38,084 bases of DNA from JAJYSO01 sp964495935 (GCA_964495935.1 CAZBXQ010000027.1:1-38084); one strand, 5' to 3'. Numbered from the stretch's first letter, positions 7,440 to 16,695 are shown. The notes: generated from the sequence alone by a model not told the origin. Translations and numbers: made by a program.

Positions 7440-9691
7440 TATTCCTTTATTTTGTTTAAAATTAGGTGTATAGTTTTATCTGCCAAAGTAGCGTCACAAG
7501 GTTTTTTAAGCACATTATCGACCATTTTCTTAGTCTCTTTTTGCCCGTATTTTTCAGCATAAACAGATAAAACCTTATAGTCTTCTATTCCTCTGCTAAA
7601 AGCTTCCCATCTTCTGCTGGCAAGTAAATTCTCATCTTTATCAGTATAAACGACAGAATAGTCATTCTTTTTATCAAAGAAAGGTCTATCATAACGATTA
7701 TTTTTCACTTGCGATCCCAGAGCCGCATAATTCCAGAATCCAATCCCATTGAAATCATTTAAAAATGCTTTCCAAGCCATCAATCTATAAGTCTGATAAG
7801 GAGATTCTTCACGAGCGTTCGCAATAACGTCATATACCCATATATTAGCTTTAGGATAAGTTTCCTTTGCCTCTGTAGCTATAGGAACAAACACCTGATT
7901 AATATCCGAATACGGAATAACTTGCATAGTTTTTCGGTCGGAAATAGTTATAAAAAATTGTAGTTCCTCCATTGCTGTCCTACTCCATTCCGCCAACGCA
8001 ATAAAATCATCTACCTGCTCCGGCTTTATTTCATCGTAGGGATAATAATATACCTGATCACTATCAACTCCAATAGAGTTTAGCGTTCTCAATAGACTTC
8101 CATACCAAGCTTTAAAAGTAAATTTCCATGGCTTGGAAAGATACTCCTCATTCCTCTCTGAATTACGTTGATAAACATGACTTTGATTTGTAAATAGCAA
8201 TAATTTCTTATGCTCCAGATTGGGAAAGGTCTTTAAATATTCTTTTAACTCAGAAAAGTTACTATCCCCTATTTTAGGGATTAAATGGCTGGTGACCACA
8301 ATTGTGTTAATACCATGAGCTGTTAGATCTTGAGCTGCCCGGTGTTCCCTACCTCTAAAAAAAGGATAATACAAATATGCCCATACATTGGCATTAAACT
8401 GTTTTTCTCCTTGAGTATTGTGATCAACAATATTTGTTTGAATCTCAATTTGTTTTTGAGATTCTTCATTTTCAATTTTAATCTTTACTTTTTCCACCCC
8501 CGGGTTAATTCCTTTTAGCTTAAAGAAAATTATCTTATTTTTACCGGAAGATAAGAGTAGTTCATTTTTTTCTGATAATGGAATTAAAGCATCATACAAA
8601 TTTAAAAAAGAAGTATTAGGAACCAAATCTACCCAAAACCATAAAAGTTCAATATTCTCGTATTCCGCACATTCAGCTTTAAAACGGATATGTTGCGTAT
8701 GGTCAGTCTTATTAACGATTCGAAAAGCACCATATCCGGAACTCCCATTAAATAAGGTAAAATCATAGTTTAATACAGAAACAACGCCTTCTGATTCTTC
8801 AGCTTCATTAGACCACTCCCCCCATGTATTTAATTGGTATATAGGCAGTTGACGTTCTACATCTTCTTGTTCGCGTATAATTTGACGATTTTTAGCTATG
8901 ATAGAGTCTAACTTATTTAAAGATATATAGCGAAGTTCATTAACCGAGGAAGCAGCTTTGCCAAGATTAGATTTTTGTTGAAAAGCCTGCTTTATTTTTT
9001 CTCTATGAAGAAAACTTAATGACTGTAATTCCTGTATTTTTTCTGGCTTAAACTTGTTGTCCGATTGTAGAAAAAATGTCTTTTCAGCTCCTCCTCTTTT
9101 AGTATTAGAATCATTCTGATTTCCCCCAAATATTTCAATCTCGTCTAAAAATAAGTATTTTCCATTAGGGATGAGAAGAAGCTTAACATATCGGCCTTTA
9201 CGCTGAATATGGGATAGGGAAAATTGAGTAATCTTATAATCTCCAGGGACATTTTCCATATTTGTCATTAAATCTCCTATATATTTATAATTTCTTCCAT
9301 CCTCGCTAATAAAAACGAATCCAAATTGAGGAAAATACACACCAGCATTTTTTCCCCGTGACGTATTTATAACAATTTTTGAGATTGAAAAGGATTCCTC
9401 CAAGTCAAAATCGATGGCCACCTCATCTATTCCGTTCCATCCCACCGTAGATGTTTTCTGCCAAAAATGAGGTCCTTCCCTTTTATACCCATCAGTTAGG
9501 TTAGATCGATCATCACCATCAGTTAAGCCATAATTAGGGGGAACAGAGAACCTGTAATTCTTGTTTAGAGCTAAATTTTGTGTGAAACTTTCTTGGCAAC
9601 CAGTTACAAAGAATATTAATAAAAGCCATCCACAAAAATTAAATGTCATACGGACCTTAGAGACCTTGATCTCTGTAGAATTATTAAACAT
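7439..9691 (-). CDS. Lipoprotein with discoidin-like and GH123/DUF4091-like glycosidase domains
   Basis: The 750-residue protein starts with a charged n-region, a hydrophobic core and the lipobox VTGC (Cys32), so it is exported and lipidated. The first Met is chosen because it supplies the positive charges and lies two bases after the upstream stop. Residues about 38-190 look like an F5/8 type C (discoidin) carbohydrate-binding domain (GLTDGD, GYVKLLLIPNG-like strands, FLDEIEIFGG). A charged linker follows. The C-terminal part, about 430-740, resembles GH123/DUF4091, with an Asp-Glu pair in YYPYDEI (D553, E554) as expected for a substrate-assisted glycosidase and the usual end SRRWEAFSRGIEDYKVL. 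GH123 enzymes remove N-acetyl-beta-galactosamine. Placed between polymerase and sulfotransferase, it probably trims the polysaccharide made here. Confidence 0.75.
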   Translation of the reverse strand: MFNNSTEIKVSKVRMTFNFCGWLLLIFFVTGCQESFTQNLALNKNYRFSVPPNYGLTDGDDRSNLTDGYKREGPHFWQKTSTVGWNGIDEVAIDFDLEESFSISKIVINTSRGKNAGVYFPQFGFVFISEDGRNYKYIGDLMTNMENVPGDYKITQFSLSHIQRKGRYVKLLLIPNGKYLFLDEIEIFGGNQNDSNTKRGGAEKTFFLQSDNKFKPEKIQELQSLSFLHREKIKQAFQQKSNLGKAASSVNELRYISLNKLDSIIAKNRQIIREQEDVERQLPIYQLNTWGEWSNEAEESEGVVSVLNYDFTLFNGSSGYGAFRIVNKTDHTQHIRFKAECAEYENIELLWFWVDLVPNTSFLNLYDALIPLSEKNELLLSSGKNKIIFFKLKGINPGVEKVKIKIENEESQKQIEIQTNIVDHNTQGEKQFNANVWAYLYYPFFRGREHRAAQDLTAHGINTIVVTSHLIPKIGDSNFSELKEYLKTFPNLEHKKLLLFTNQSHVYQRNSERNEEYLSKPWKFTFKAWYGSLLRTLNSIGVDSDQVYYYPYDEIKPEQVDDFIALAEWSRTAMEELQFFITISDRKTMQVIPYSDINQVFVPIATEAKETYPKANIWVYDVIANAREESPYQTYRLMAWKAFLNDFNGIGFWNYAALGSQVKNNRYDRPFFDKKNDYSVVYTDKDENLLASRRWEAFSRGIEDYKVLSVYAEKYGQKETKKMVDNVLKKPCDATLADKTIHLILNKIKE

Positions 9692-9693
9692 AA

Positions 9694-10851
9694 TTATTCA
9701 ATATCAAAATAAAATTGATACCATAAATGAGCATCTGCATTTGCCGTTATAATATTTAGATAAAATATGGCTATAAAAACGACTATAAAGACAACACCGA
9801 AAATTCTATTATATTGTGATTTTTGCTTGAGTAAGTAATAAACAAAATAGGCAAACATAATTCCCTGAAAAATAAAAAAGTAACGAAATGGCCGTGTTAA
9901 GACGGTAGAGCCTATCGGGAAAAGGTTTTGTGTTAGAAGACCTATAAAAAACATAAAGTAAATTATAGTAAACCATTTATTGTTATAAAACCTTTTTAAT
10001 CTTTTGCTATATAAAATAACAATAATGCTTAAGAATAATCGAAAAAGATACGCCATTCCACTCCCGTCTATTGTAGAAGAGGCCTCCTTCGCAAACCTTT
10101 CCATAGTGTAATTATAGGTTCCCCCTGATAATTCTTGCTGGTAAAATTCAATAAGCGGTTCTAATCGAACAATAAAGGAACCAAAAGTATATTGAATTAA
10201 AAATGCACAACCCAATAAAATCAATTGTAGTTTGATACTCTTAAAATAGTCTTTTCCATTTCTCAATATCGGATAAAGCGATATCAAAATTATAGCACTT
10301 TTATGGAACCCTATGGCAATTACACACCAAAACAAATACCACCAAAACTTTTTCTTTTCAATAAAGTTAAGCGCATAAATCCAAATACATAATGCCAATG
10401 CCTGACGGATCCCATTCATCCAAAACATCCAATCCCCGTTGGTAAATAAAAAAAAGATCAACAACGGCATGATAAAAGCTTCTCTTTTAAAAGCATAAAT
10501 AAAAAATGAAACATTGATAAAGGCTAAAAAAGAAAAATAAACCGAGTAATGAAGATTTAATTGATTAAATAGTTGCCTTATCCAAATAAAGATAATCTCC
10601 CCTTTACCCACATCAAAATTATAAATATAACCGTTCAGATAGGCAAAATAGTCTGTACCTACATCATATCGCATTCCCATTACGACAGAAAAAGACAACA
10701 TGGGTAATAATAAGAAAAGAGGACCGGAAACAAAATCAAAACGTCCTTTGTCATATCCTGCCGGACGCGACTGTTTAATCGCATATAATCTGGTAAAAAC
10801 CATCATAAACAGGATTAACGCACTATATATAACGATACTTTGTAAAATCAT
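9694..10851 (-). CDS. EpsG-family polysaccharide polymerase (Wzy-like)
   Basis: The 385 residues are almost entirely hydrophobic helices, with a short cytoplasmic loop (AIKQSRPAGYDKGRF) near the start. The segment MRYDVGTDYFAYLNGY is the hallmark of the EpsG family, which includes proposed Wzy-type polymerases of exopolysaccharide. A long extracytoplasmic loop around residues 220-260 (PLIEFYQQELSGGTYN) is also typical. The role inferred is joining flipped repeat units in the periplasm, downstream of the Wzx flippase in the same operon. The ATG overlaps the stop of the GT2 gene by one base, and its own stop lies two bases before the lipoprotein gene. Confidence 0.85.
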   Translation of the reverse strand: MILQSIVIYSALILFMMVFTRLYAIKQSRPAGYDKGRFDFVSGPLFLLLPMLSFSVVMGMRYDVGTDYFAYLNGYIYNFDVGKGEIIFIWIRQLFNQLNLHYSVYFSFLAFINVSFFIYAFKREAFIMPLLIFFLFTNGDWMFWMNGIRQALALCIWIYALNFIEKKKFWWYLFWCVIAIGFHKSAIILISLYPILRNGKDYFKSIKLQLILLGCAFLIQYTFGSFIVRLEPLIEFYQQELSGGTYNYTMERFAKEASSTIDGSGMAYLFRLFLSIIVILYSKRLKRFYNNKWFTIIYFMFFIGLLTQNLFPIGSTVLTRPFRYFFIFQGIMFAYFVYYLLKQKSQYNRIFGVVFIVVFIAIFYLNIITANADAHLWYQFYFDIE

Positions 10852-11834
10852 TATTTAGATAATTGCCGAAACATCTGGTTAAAAAGAACACTCATTGAAA
10901 ATAAATTCAACGAAAAATTCAATAGTTTTACTTTTCTTTTATTCAATAAGATTCCTCCTGTATCTATTTTTTTTCTTAGTTCTTTACGAACAGCTCTTGC
11001 GGTTTTCAAGTAATTCTGCAAGGAAAAGCAGAAATATAAATAATTAAAGATAACCGATACTGTACCATATATCGCATAGTATAGAATAGATCTCTGTTCT
11101 TCTCCTAATTTGGGGTGATTATCAATATATACATTTACAAAATGTATGTTATCAACCATTTTATAAACTCGTTCAAAAGACCAACTTCTCGAAGCACTCC
11201 CTTCTCTTTCTGTCACCAAATAAAAATCTATAGCGGCAAACCTAATTTTTTCGGCATAGCAATAACACAAGGAAATAAATATACTATCCTCCCCATTTTT
11301 AAGGCCAGCAGGAAAACGAAGCTGTTTTCTTTCAAAAAATGATCGCTTAAAAATCCCTCCGCACACACTGCCTCGTCTATAAAACTTGGTAGTAATCAAC
11401 TCATATCCTCCGTACTTCCTCTCCAAAAAAGTCGAATCAAAAGGATACTTTTCTCGTAATTTATTTTGTTCCTCAAAATGATAGGATTTGGCAAAAATAA
11501 TTTCCGGATTACCCTGTTTTGCCTTTTGCATGATTTTATACAATGAACCATCCTCAATTTGATCATCCCCATCTATAAAACAAACCCATTCCCCCCGTGC
11601 TCTATCAAGTCCCAAATTCCTTGCAGCACTAACACCTGCATTCTGCTGATGAAAAACTTTAATACGTCCATCTTCAGCTGCATAAGTATCACAAATTTTT
11701 CCTGAATTATCTGTACTCCCATCGTTTATTAATAGCAACTCATAATCCTTAAAATCTTGATTTAAAATTGAATGAATACAAGTGGGAAGATAGTATTCAA
11801 TATTATACACCGGAATAATGATGGATAGATACAT
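10851..11834 (-). CDS. Glycosyltransferase family 2
   Basis: The 327-residue protein begins LSIIIPVYNIEYYLPTCI, the classical GT2 GT-A fold. It continues with LLINDGSTDNS (34-44), the QQNAGVSAARN loop (63-73) and the metal-binding FIDGDD (86-91). A later EDSIFIS-type acceptor-site segment (NGEDSIF) fits an inverting enzyme. A hydrophobic C-terminal region (YYAIYGTVSVIFNYLYFCF) suggests membrane association. It would add one sugar to the lipid-linked repeat unit in the cytoplasm. Four bases separate it from the pyruvyl transferase gene upstream, and one base overlaps the EpsG-like gene, so it sits in a tightly packed part of the operon. Confidence 0.9.
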   Translation of the reverse strand: MYLSIIIPVYNIEYYLPTCIHSILNQDFKDYELLLINDGSTDNSGKICDTYAAEDGRIKVFHQQNAGVSAARNLGLDRARGEWVCFIDGDDQIEDGSLYKIMQKAKQGNPEIIFAKSYHFEEQNKLREKYPFDSTFLERKYGGYELITTKFYRRGSVCGGIFKRSFFERKQLRFPAGLKNGEDSIFISLCYCYAEKIRFAAIDFYLVTEREGSASRSWSFERVYKMVDNIHFVNVYIDNHPKLGEEQRSILYYAIYGTVSVIFNYLYFCFSLQNYLKTARAVRKELRKKIDTGGILLNKRKVKLLNFSLNLFSMSVLFNQMFRQLSK

Positions 11835-11838
11835 AACC

Positions 11839-12990
11839 CTATTTATCGATCAAAGAAGTTTTTAGAAAGTCAAATGCCATGTCCTTTTGTTTTTCAACAA
11901 TGGAATTTACTTTCTCAAAATCGATTTTTTGATTTGAAATTCTTAAAAAATCAGCGTTCTCTTCTACATCAATAGCTCTATATTCCATATCAAACATCTT
12001 TAATAATGAATTAAATCGAGAGGCTCCCCTTTTTTTATTGATAATCGAAATAAATGGTTTGTTGAAAAGGATTGAGAAAACCGTACCATGAAAAGAATCT
12101 GTAATCACAAATTCTGCATCCATAAAAGCTCTTATCCATTGTTCTATAGGAGGGAATACACATTTATTGATATCAAACCCCTTCTCTAACTCCATTCTAA
12201 AATTCTGTTCAGGCATTACCTCAAAAGGGATTAATCCTTTTTTTTCTGCAAACTTTGATATCAATTTGTTTTTTCGTGGATTTCGGTCTAAGACATAACA
12301 AAATAATGTACCATCACTTTTTTGGACACCGGCTTTTTCAACTAATTGGGTATAAACCTCCTTATTTAGCAATAAGGTTGGATCTACGAGGTGTTTTGCA
12401 TGCACTCCCAGAAACTCTTTACATAAATCCACCCCATCATCTTCTCGCACAGATATGGCATCAAATGATTTTGCCAGCCGTGCATATTCTTTGGTTTCAT
12501 GTTCATTATATTCCCAATAATCTACTCCGAAGGATGCAGAATAGGCTATTTTTTTAACCGTATTATTGTCCTGTAAGAAACTGAGGAATTCTGCTTTATT
12601 TCCTCTTCCAACACTGCGCCGCCAGACTTGATCGCTACCCACTACATAAGCATTGAAACCATATTCTTTTTGAATTTCTTTTAAATCATTCGTAAAACTT
12701 ACGGCCTTGGTAGTGTTAATATAAGATTTGACAAAGTGTCTTGTGTTCTTATTAATAATTCTTTGCTCTTCTTTTGTCTGCCAGCCACGTAATTTAACTT
12801 TTTTTCCCGTAGCCTTTAATAAACTCCTCTTCCCCAGCGATAAAATTTTGGTTTTAAGCGGGGTCCCCGGAATACGGTCTATTGTATAAACCTCCTGCCC
12901 TAAGTTTTTTAAAGCTTGCTGAAGCGCATAGTTTTGTAATATACCCCCGTAATTATATAAAATGGGATGAGTGATGATTGCTGTTTTCAT
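11839..12990 (-). CDS. Polysaccharide pyruvyl transferase family protein
   Basis: The 383 residues match the family in order: ITHPILYNYGGILQNYALQ at the start (6-24), YVVGSDQVWRR (115-125), SFDAISVRE (175-183), VDPTLLLN (202-209) and TDSFHGTVFSILF (297-309). Family members put a ketal-linked pyruvate from phosphoenolpyruvate onto a sugar of an exopolysaccharide. The alternative activity for some relatives is sulfation or glycosyl transfer of unknown type, so the exact reaction is inferred. Genes of this family very often sit beside an FrhB-like gene, as here, which suggests a shared modification. The 163-base stretch before it holds a decayed coding remnant. Confidence 0.85.
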   Translation of the reverse strand: MKTAIITHPILYNYGGILQNYALQQALKNLGQEVYTIDRIPGTPLKTKILSLGKRSLLKATGKKVKLRGWQTKEEQRIINKNTRHFVKSYINTTKAVSFTNDLKEIQKEYGFNAYVVGSDQVWRRSVGRGNKAEFLSFLQDNNTVKKIAYSASFGVDYWEYNEHETKEYARLAKSFDAISVREDDGVDLCKEFLGVHAKHLVDPTLLLNKEVYTQLVEKAGVQKSDGTLFCYVLDRNPRKNKLISKFAEKKGLIPFEVMPEQNFRMELEKGFDINKCVFPPIEQWIRAFMDAEFVITDSFHGTVFSILFNKPFISIINKKRGASRFNSLLKMFDMEYRAIDVEENADFLRISNQKIDFEKVNSIVEKQKDMAFDFLKTSLIDK

Positions 12991-13041
12991 TATTCTTAAT
13001 ATTAAAGTTTTAAATTATTTTTCACCATAATAAAACACTAT

Positions 13042-13164
13042 TTAATATACGATCATTTTCGGTTTATAATAGTTTAGTATCAAATACATCAATGTTGACA
13101 ACCATAGTAATACTATTCCTATTACAAAATAAAAATATTCTCTATGTTTAAACTCATATAGTTT
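13042..13164 (-). pseudogene. C-terminal remnant of a membrane protein
   Basis: In the gap between the FrhB-like and pyruvyl transferase genes, an open frame of 40 residues without a start runs from inside the FrhB-like stop region. It reads YEFKHREYFYFVIGIV and onward, with one clear transmembrane helix (FYFVIGIVLLWLSTLMYLIL), then ends NYYKPKMIVY and a stop. It looks like the tail of a lost polytopic protein such as an acyltransferase or polymerase. The parent family cannot be named from so little. It may mark a gene deletion or replacement within the operon. Chance in AT-rich DNA is the alternative. Confidence 0.35.
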
Positions 13165-14494
13165 TTAGACCAAGTTTTTTTCTAATATTTTGTATCTTAT
13201 GATATATTTTTGTGTATATCTTGAGTCTTAGCTTATCCCATTCAACAGCTTTATCAAAAGCCTCACTATCAGGGTTGTTTTCCCAAACCTTTAAACTCTT
13301 CTCTCTTAATTTCATCCTTAAAGATTGAACCATCTTAAACTCCCAAGGGATGTCTTCCAACATTCTGGGTCTAACATAAGGAGCAATACCATATTTCTTT
13401 TTTTGCTTCTTTAATCTGTATTTAATTGCTTTTTGTTTATGACGTATTCCCCCTGCTTGAGATTTTAAAAATACTTCGACCCCAATTTTATCAAATTTTA
13501 ACTCTCCTGCTTCAATCCCATCTTTTATTATCATATGAGCAATTTTAGATCGACATACCACGACGTTATTTCCCGCACCATCTTTTCGGTAAGGATCCAT
13601 CCAAGCATCACCTAAAGAAATATCCGCCAGCTCAGCAGTAACATCCGTACTAAAATCATAAGCATTTGCATTAAAAAAGCTGGTTCCCCACATATTGCCA
13701 ACTTTTCGCATTTTAATACTGTGAAACTTTTCCTCACAGTCAAAAGCTCCAAAAGAGTAATCGGTGGCACTAGAATTTAGATCCTTTATCCTGTATTCTG
13801 CTCTTTTATAATTATCTAAAGCACCTGCCTTTTGTGCTAAGTACTCTGTAAAAAAGCGACTTTTAATCCCTCCACAAATAATTCCTTCAATAAATACAAT
13901 TTTATCTTTTATCTCTGGATAATAATATTGCCAAAGTCTAATTGCTTTTATAAAAGAAGGAATGGCAGAGACGGCGATCCTTCCTTCCTTAAGGTGTATT
14001 TCCTTGAATAATCTCCCTAAGGTTACTGGATAATATCGTGTCTTTGAAATTTGTCGTATATCTTCAATATTATTAATCCATTCATATGCATAATTCCCAT
14101 TTTTCTCAACAACAGTAAAAACGTGATCTACAATCCTTCTTCTCAAGAGTTCCTTAAAGATATAGGTTCCTATTCCCCCAGAAGACGAAGTCATTCTATA
14201 TTCTGGAACGTGACCAGCATAAATATCAATATATTTCCCTATTCTTGGATGAAAATTAACTGCATCCGGCAAAAATATTTCGGCTATTTTATCCTCATCT
14301 TTTACTTCATCATCGGGATTCGGATTGAAGGGACTAAGTTTAATTGTTTTTTTACTATATTTAGAGTCTAAATCAGGTATTAAAAAGCCTTTATTATCCC
14401 ATTTCATATTTAATTTTCCTTCAAAAGCCTCATAAATTCCAGTACCTACACACAAATCTGCTTGTAAAAGATCTTCTAACGATATTTGATTCAT
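13154..14494 (-). CDS. FrhB-like protein (coenzyme F420 hydrogenase beta-subunit family) lacking most Fe-S cysteines
   Basis: The 446 residues align by eye with FrhB/FdhB-family proteins found in polysaccharide clusters. Landmarks are YAGHVPEYRMTSSSGGIGTY (92-111), FIEGIICGG (201-209), and TAELADISLGDAW (286-298). Normal members carry a ferredoxin-like LCxGCGxC near the start, a GxPC loop, and a CxxC before the ADIsxGDaW motif. Here these read LCVGTGIYEAF (14-24), SAIPSF (176-181) and FFNANAYDF (273-281), so nearly all iron-sulfur cysteines are replaced, while C15 and C207 remain. The protein is probably flavin-binding or a redox-inactive sugar-modifying relative. Its partner is likely the pyruvyl transferase just downstream. 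It starts 11 bases after the flippase stop. Confidence 0.8.
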   Translation of the reverse strand: MNQISLEDLLQADLCVGTGIYEAFEGKLNMKWDNKGFLIPDLDSKYSKKTIKLSPFNPNPDDEVKDEDKIAEIFLPDAVNFHPRIGKYIDIYAGHVPEYRMTSSSGGIGTYIFKELLRRRIVDHVFTVVEKNGNYAYEWINNIEDIRQISKTRYYPVTLGRLFKEIHLKEGRIAVSAIPSFIKAIRLWQYYYPEIKDKIVFIEGIICGGIKSRFFTEYLAQKAGALDNYKRAEYRIKDLNSSATDYSFGAFDCEEKFHSIKMRKVGNMWGTSFFNANAYDFSTDVTAELADISLGDAWMDPYRKDGAGNNVVVCRSKIAHMIIKDGIEAGELKFDKIGVEVFLKSQAGGIRHKQKAIKYRLKKQKKKYGIAPYVRPRMLEDIPWEFKMVQSLRMKLREKSLKVWENNPDSEAFDKAVEWDKLRLKIYTKIYHKIQNIRKKLGLKTI

Positions 14495-14505
14495 TGAAAA
14501 ATGGA

Positions 14506-16002
14506 TTATTTTTTTATAAATTTAATTAACAGGTTATAATCATTCCTTTTCAGACCAAAGAGGAGTATGCAAATAATTACAATTACCTCTATACTGAAAA
14601 GTCCAATCCAACCCTGATTAATATTTATGAAAGCATCTATTATGAAAATAGATAGGAGACATCCTGTTGTTACGAAAAAAATTGGGAAGCAAGCTTTTTT
14701 AACAAATAAACTTGTAGGCAATTTTGTCTGCTTTGAGACATAATAGAATCTACATAATAATGCCAACGTACTTCCTATTATTATCGAATAAAAAGAGACT
14801 TGAGGTTGACCTCCAAAATAAAGCCAAATCGCACTTAAGGGTAACGTTAAAATAATAATTGTCCCCACGACTATGAGATAATTCTTAATTCTTCCAGTAG
14901 CTTGAATTCCTGTTTGAAAAGGATAGGATATACAATCTATTAAAATTCCTATCAAGCTCAATCGTACAAAAGTTATGGTATACTCTGGTGGGTTTTTAAG
15001 CCAAAGTTCCAAAATAAATTGGGCATTATAAATGATGGGGGCCACTAAAAGGAGCATCAATAAGAATGAAAATTTCGAGCTTTGGATAATTAACTTATGC
15101 ATTCGCTCCAAATTACCTTCAGAATAATTTTTAATGATTTGAGGATTTACAGCCTTTTGAAAATTCGTAACAAATTGATTTACTGCACTTTGTACTTGCA
15201 AAGTAAGTCCATAAGCTGCATTTACCACAGTCCCAAAAAACAGGTTAAGAACAATATTAATTCCTTGTCCTCTACTCACTGACGCAATACCACCAAAAAG
15301 ATTCCAGCCTGAATAGCTAATTAATTCTTTGTAATAAACTTTGTCGTATTCAAATTTGAATTTACTGGCCCGGTAATTTCTTCTGCAATAGATTTGGTAG
15401 GCAACCCTAATAATTACTGAAACCCCAAACATCATTGCGGCATATGCAATCAATTTATCTCCACCATAAATCATCAATAGGAAAACCAAACCCAATTTTA
15501 AACAAACTTCTACAATACTTATGTAGGCATAGATGTTCATCTTTTCATAGGCAATAATCAAAGAATCATAAGGTACTTGGATAATCCCCACTAAAGCTGT
15601 CAGCACGGAAAATTGAAACACTACATTAGCTGCAAAAAGCCTATCCGGAGGTAGTACAACTTTATGATTAACATACCAAAGCCCCACAGTTTCAGCGACA
15701 AGCAAAATAATAACCGCAATGGTAATATGAATCGTTAGGGTTGCACTAAAAGTCTTCTGCAGTCTTAACTCGTCTTTTTTCCCTAAGTCATAAGCCAAAT
15801 AACGTTGAGTAGCCGAGGACATAGAGGAATTAAGGAACCCAAAAAGAGCCACAATGCCCCCTACTAATGAATAAATTCCATAGTCTGAAACGCCTAATTG
15901 ATCTAACACTATGCGCGACATATAAAGCGTCACGCCCATAACCAGAAACATCCTAAAGTATAGGAATAAGGTGTTTTTTGCTATGGTTTTACTTGATGAC
16001 AA
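14506..16002 (-). CDS. Wzx-type oligosaccharide flippase (MOP superfamily)
   Basis: The 498-residue protein is built of about twelve or more membrane helices. It begins KTIAKNTLFLYFRMFLVMG and LYMSRIVLDQLGVSDYGIY, the usual start of MATE/Wzx-like flippases, followed by GFLNSSMSSATQRYLAYDLG. Long hydrophobic segments continue to the C terminus, ending in a Lys-rich tail. Such proteins move undecaprenyl-linked repeat units across the inner membrane. It is the first gene of the minus-strand operon, and the EpsG-like polymerase downstream would complete a Wzx/Wzy pathway. A -7-like element lies about 207 bases upstream. Lipid-linked substrate identity cannot be read from sequence. Confidence 0.9.
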   Translation of the reverse strand: MSSSKTIAKNTLFLYFRMFLVMGVTLYMSRIVLDQLGVSDYGIYSLVGGIVALFGFLNSSMSSATQRYLAYDLGKKDELRLQKTFSATLTIHITIAVIILLVAETVGLWYVNHKVVLPPDRLFAANVVFQFSVLTALVGIIQVPYDSLIIAYEKMNIYAYISIVEVCLKLGLVFLLMIYGGDKLIAYAAMMFGVSVIIRVAYQIYCRRNYRASKFKFEYDKVYYKELISYSGWNLFGGIASVSRGQGINIVLNLFFGTVVNAAYGLTLQVQSAVNQFVTNFQKAVNPQIIKNYSEGNLERMHKLIIQSSKFSFLLMLLLVAPIIYNAQFILELWLKNPPEYTITFVRLSLIGILIDCISYPFQTGIQATGRIKNYLIVVGTIIILTLPLSAIWLYFGGQPQVSFYSIIIGSTLALLCRFYYVSKQTKLPTSLFVKKACFPIFFVTTGCLLSIFIIDAFININQGWIGLFSIEVIVIICILLFGLKRNDYNLLIKFIKK

Positions 16003-16359
16003 ACTTTAATATATTTTTTAATATTTAACATTATTAGCTTCTATTACATACATATTATACTGAAAGTTAGAGCTTAATAAAGTGACTACTATTAAATGAA
16101 GTATTACCTCAATATTATTAGTTTACTCTTATCCCCCTGCTAATTTGTATAATCCCAGCAAACAAATTTCAATAATCAATAATTCAACAACTAAACTTTT
16201 TCAGCCGGCAAAAGTAATGGTTTTTGGGGAGACTATAGAGTTTTTGGGTGCTTAGTTGTGAGTGGCGGAGTGATGAAGTATATTGAGTAGTGAGAGAATG
16301 ACATAAAAACAAAAAAACTTCCAATCGTTACTCATAGTTCGGAGTTCGTGGATGACGAC
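16003..16359. other. AT-rich leader region of the capsule operon
   Basis: No coding region is visible between the flippase start and the first copy of the 200 bp repeat. The part next to the flippase is very AT-rich and would be the untranslated leader if transcription starts near 16203. No JUMPStart-like or clear hairpin structure was found. Confidence 0.5.
16209..16216 (-). promoter_or_regulatory. Candidate Bacteroidota -7 element for the capsule operon
   Basis: The minus strand reads TACTTTTG followed by CC, matching the TAnnTTTG consensus exactly. No good TTG -33 element is seen at the expected distance. If used, it gives a leader of about 200 bases before the flippase gene. Confidence 0.4.
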
Positions 16360-16612
16360 TTTATAATAACCTCCGCGAACTCTGCGGATGCTCTGTGTAC
16401 TCTGCGGTTAAAAAAGTGAGGGTAGTGATTAGTGGGAAGTGGGGAGAAAATTCGAACTTGAATTTGAACTTGAAAACAAGTCAATCGATGTTCAGCTCCT
16501 ACACTCAGGAATAAGATTCTGAATAAATTGCGCGTTCCTCGCAATTTTCCAGAATGACAATAGATATTGGAGATTTTATAATAAACTCCGCAGTTAAAAA
16601 ATGGAGATAATG
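16360..16612. repeat. Copy A of the 200 bp dispersed repeat flanking the toxin cassettes
   Basis: This copy has the family landmarks in order: ACTCTGCGGTTAAAAAA, a run of G/A/T-rich bases (AGTGATTAGTGGGAAGTGGG), alternating GAACTTGAA/TTTGAA words, AACAAGTCAATCGATGTTCA, GATTCTGAATAAATTGCGCG, CTCGCAATTTTCCAG, then AATAGATATTGGAGATTTTA. It lies between the capsule operon and the toxin-antitoxin-chaperone triad. Its reading frames are artefacts of the low-complexity words. Confidence 0.85.
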
Positions 16613-16669
16613 GTAAGTGAGTTGATGAGTCGGGTTTTGAGCACTTTATTCTTTATCAGATAATTTCCC

Positions 16670-16677
16670 TAATTTTG
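16670..16677 (+). promoter_or_regulatory. Candidate -7 element for the toxin-antitoxin-chaperone operon
   Basis: TAATTTTG followed by CA matches TAnnTTTG and lies 18 bases before the toxin ATG at 16696, giving a very short leader. A TTG at 16637 is too far away for a standard -33 element. Confidence 0.45.
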
Positions 16678-16695
16678 CATTGGAATTGATTTAAA

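Noticed and set aside
16332..16544. Repeated small minus-strand frames with FRILFL-EHRLTCFQ-like words (also near 17876, 18149 and 19150)
   Set aside because: They come from the 200 bp repeat family; similarity reflects the repeat and frames shift between copies.
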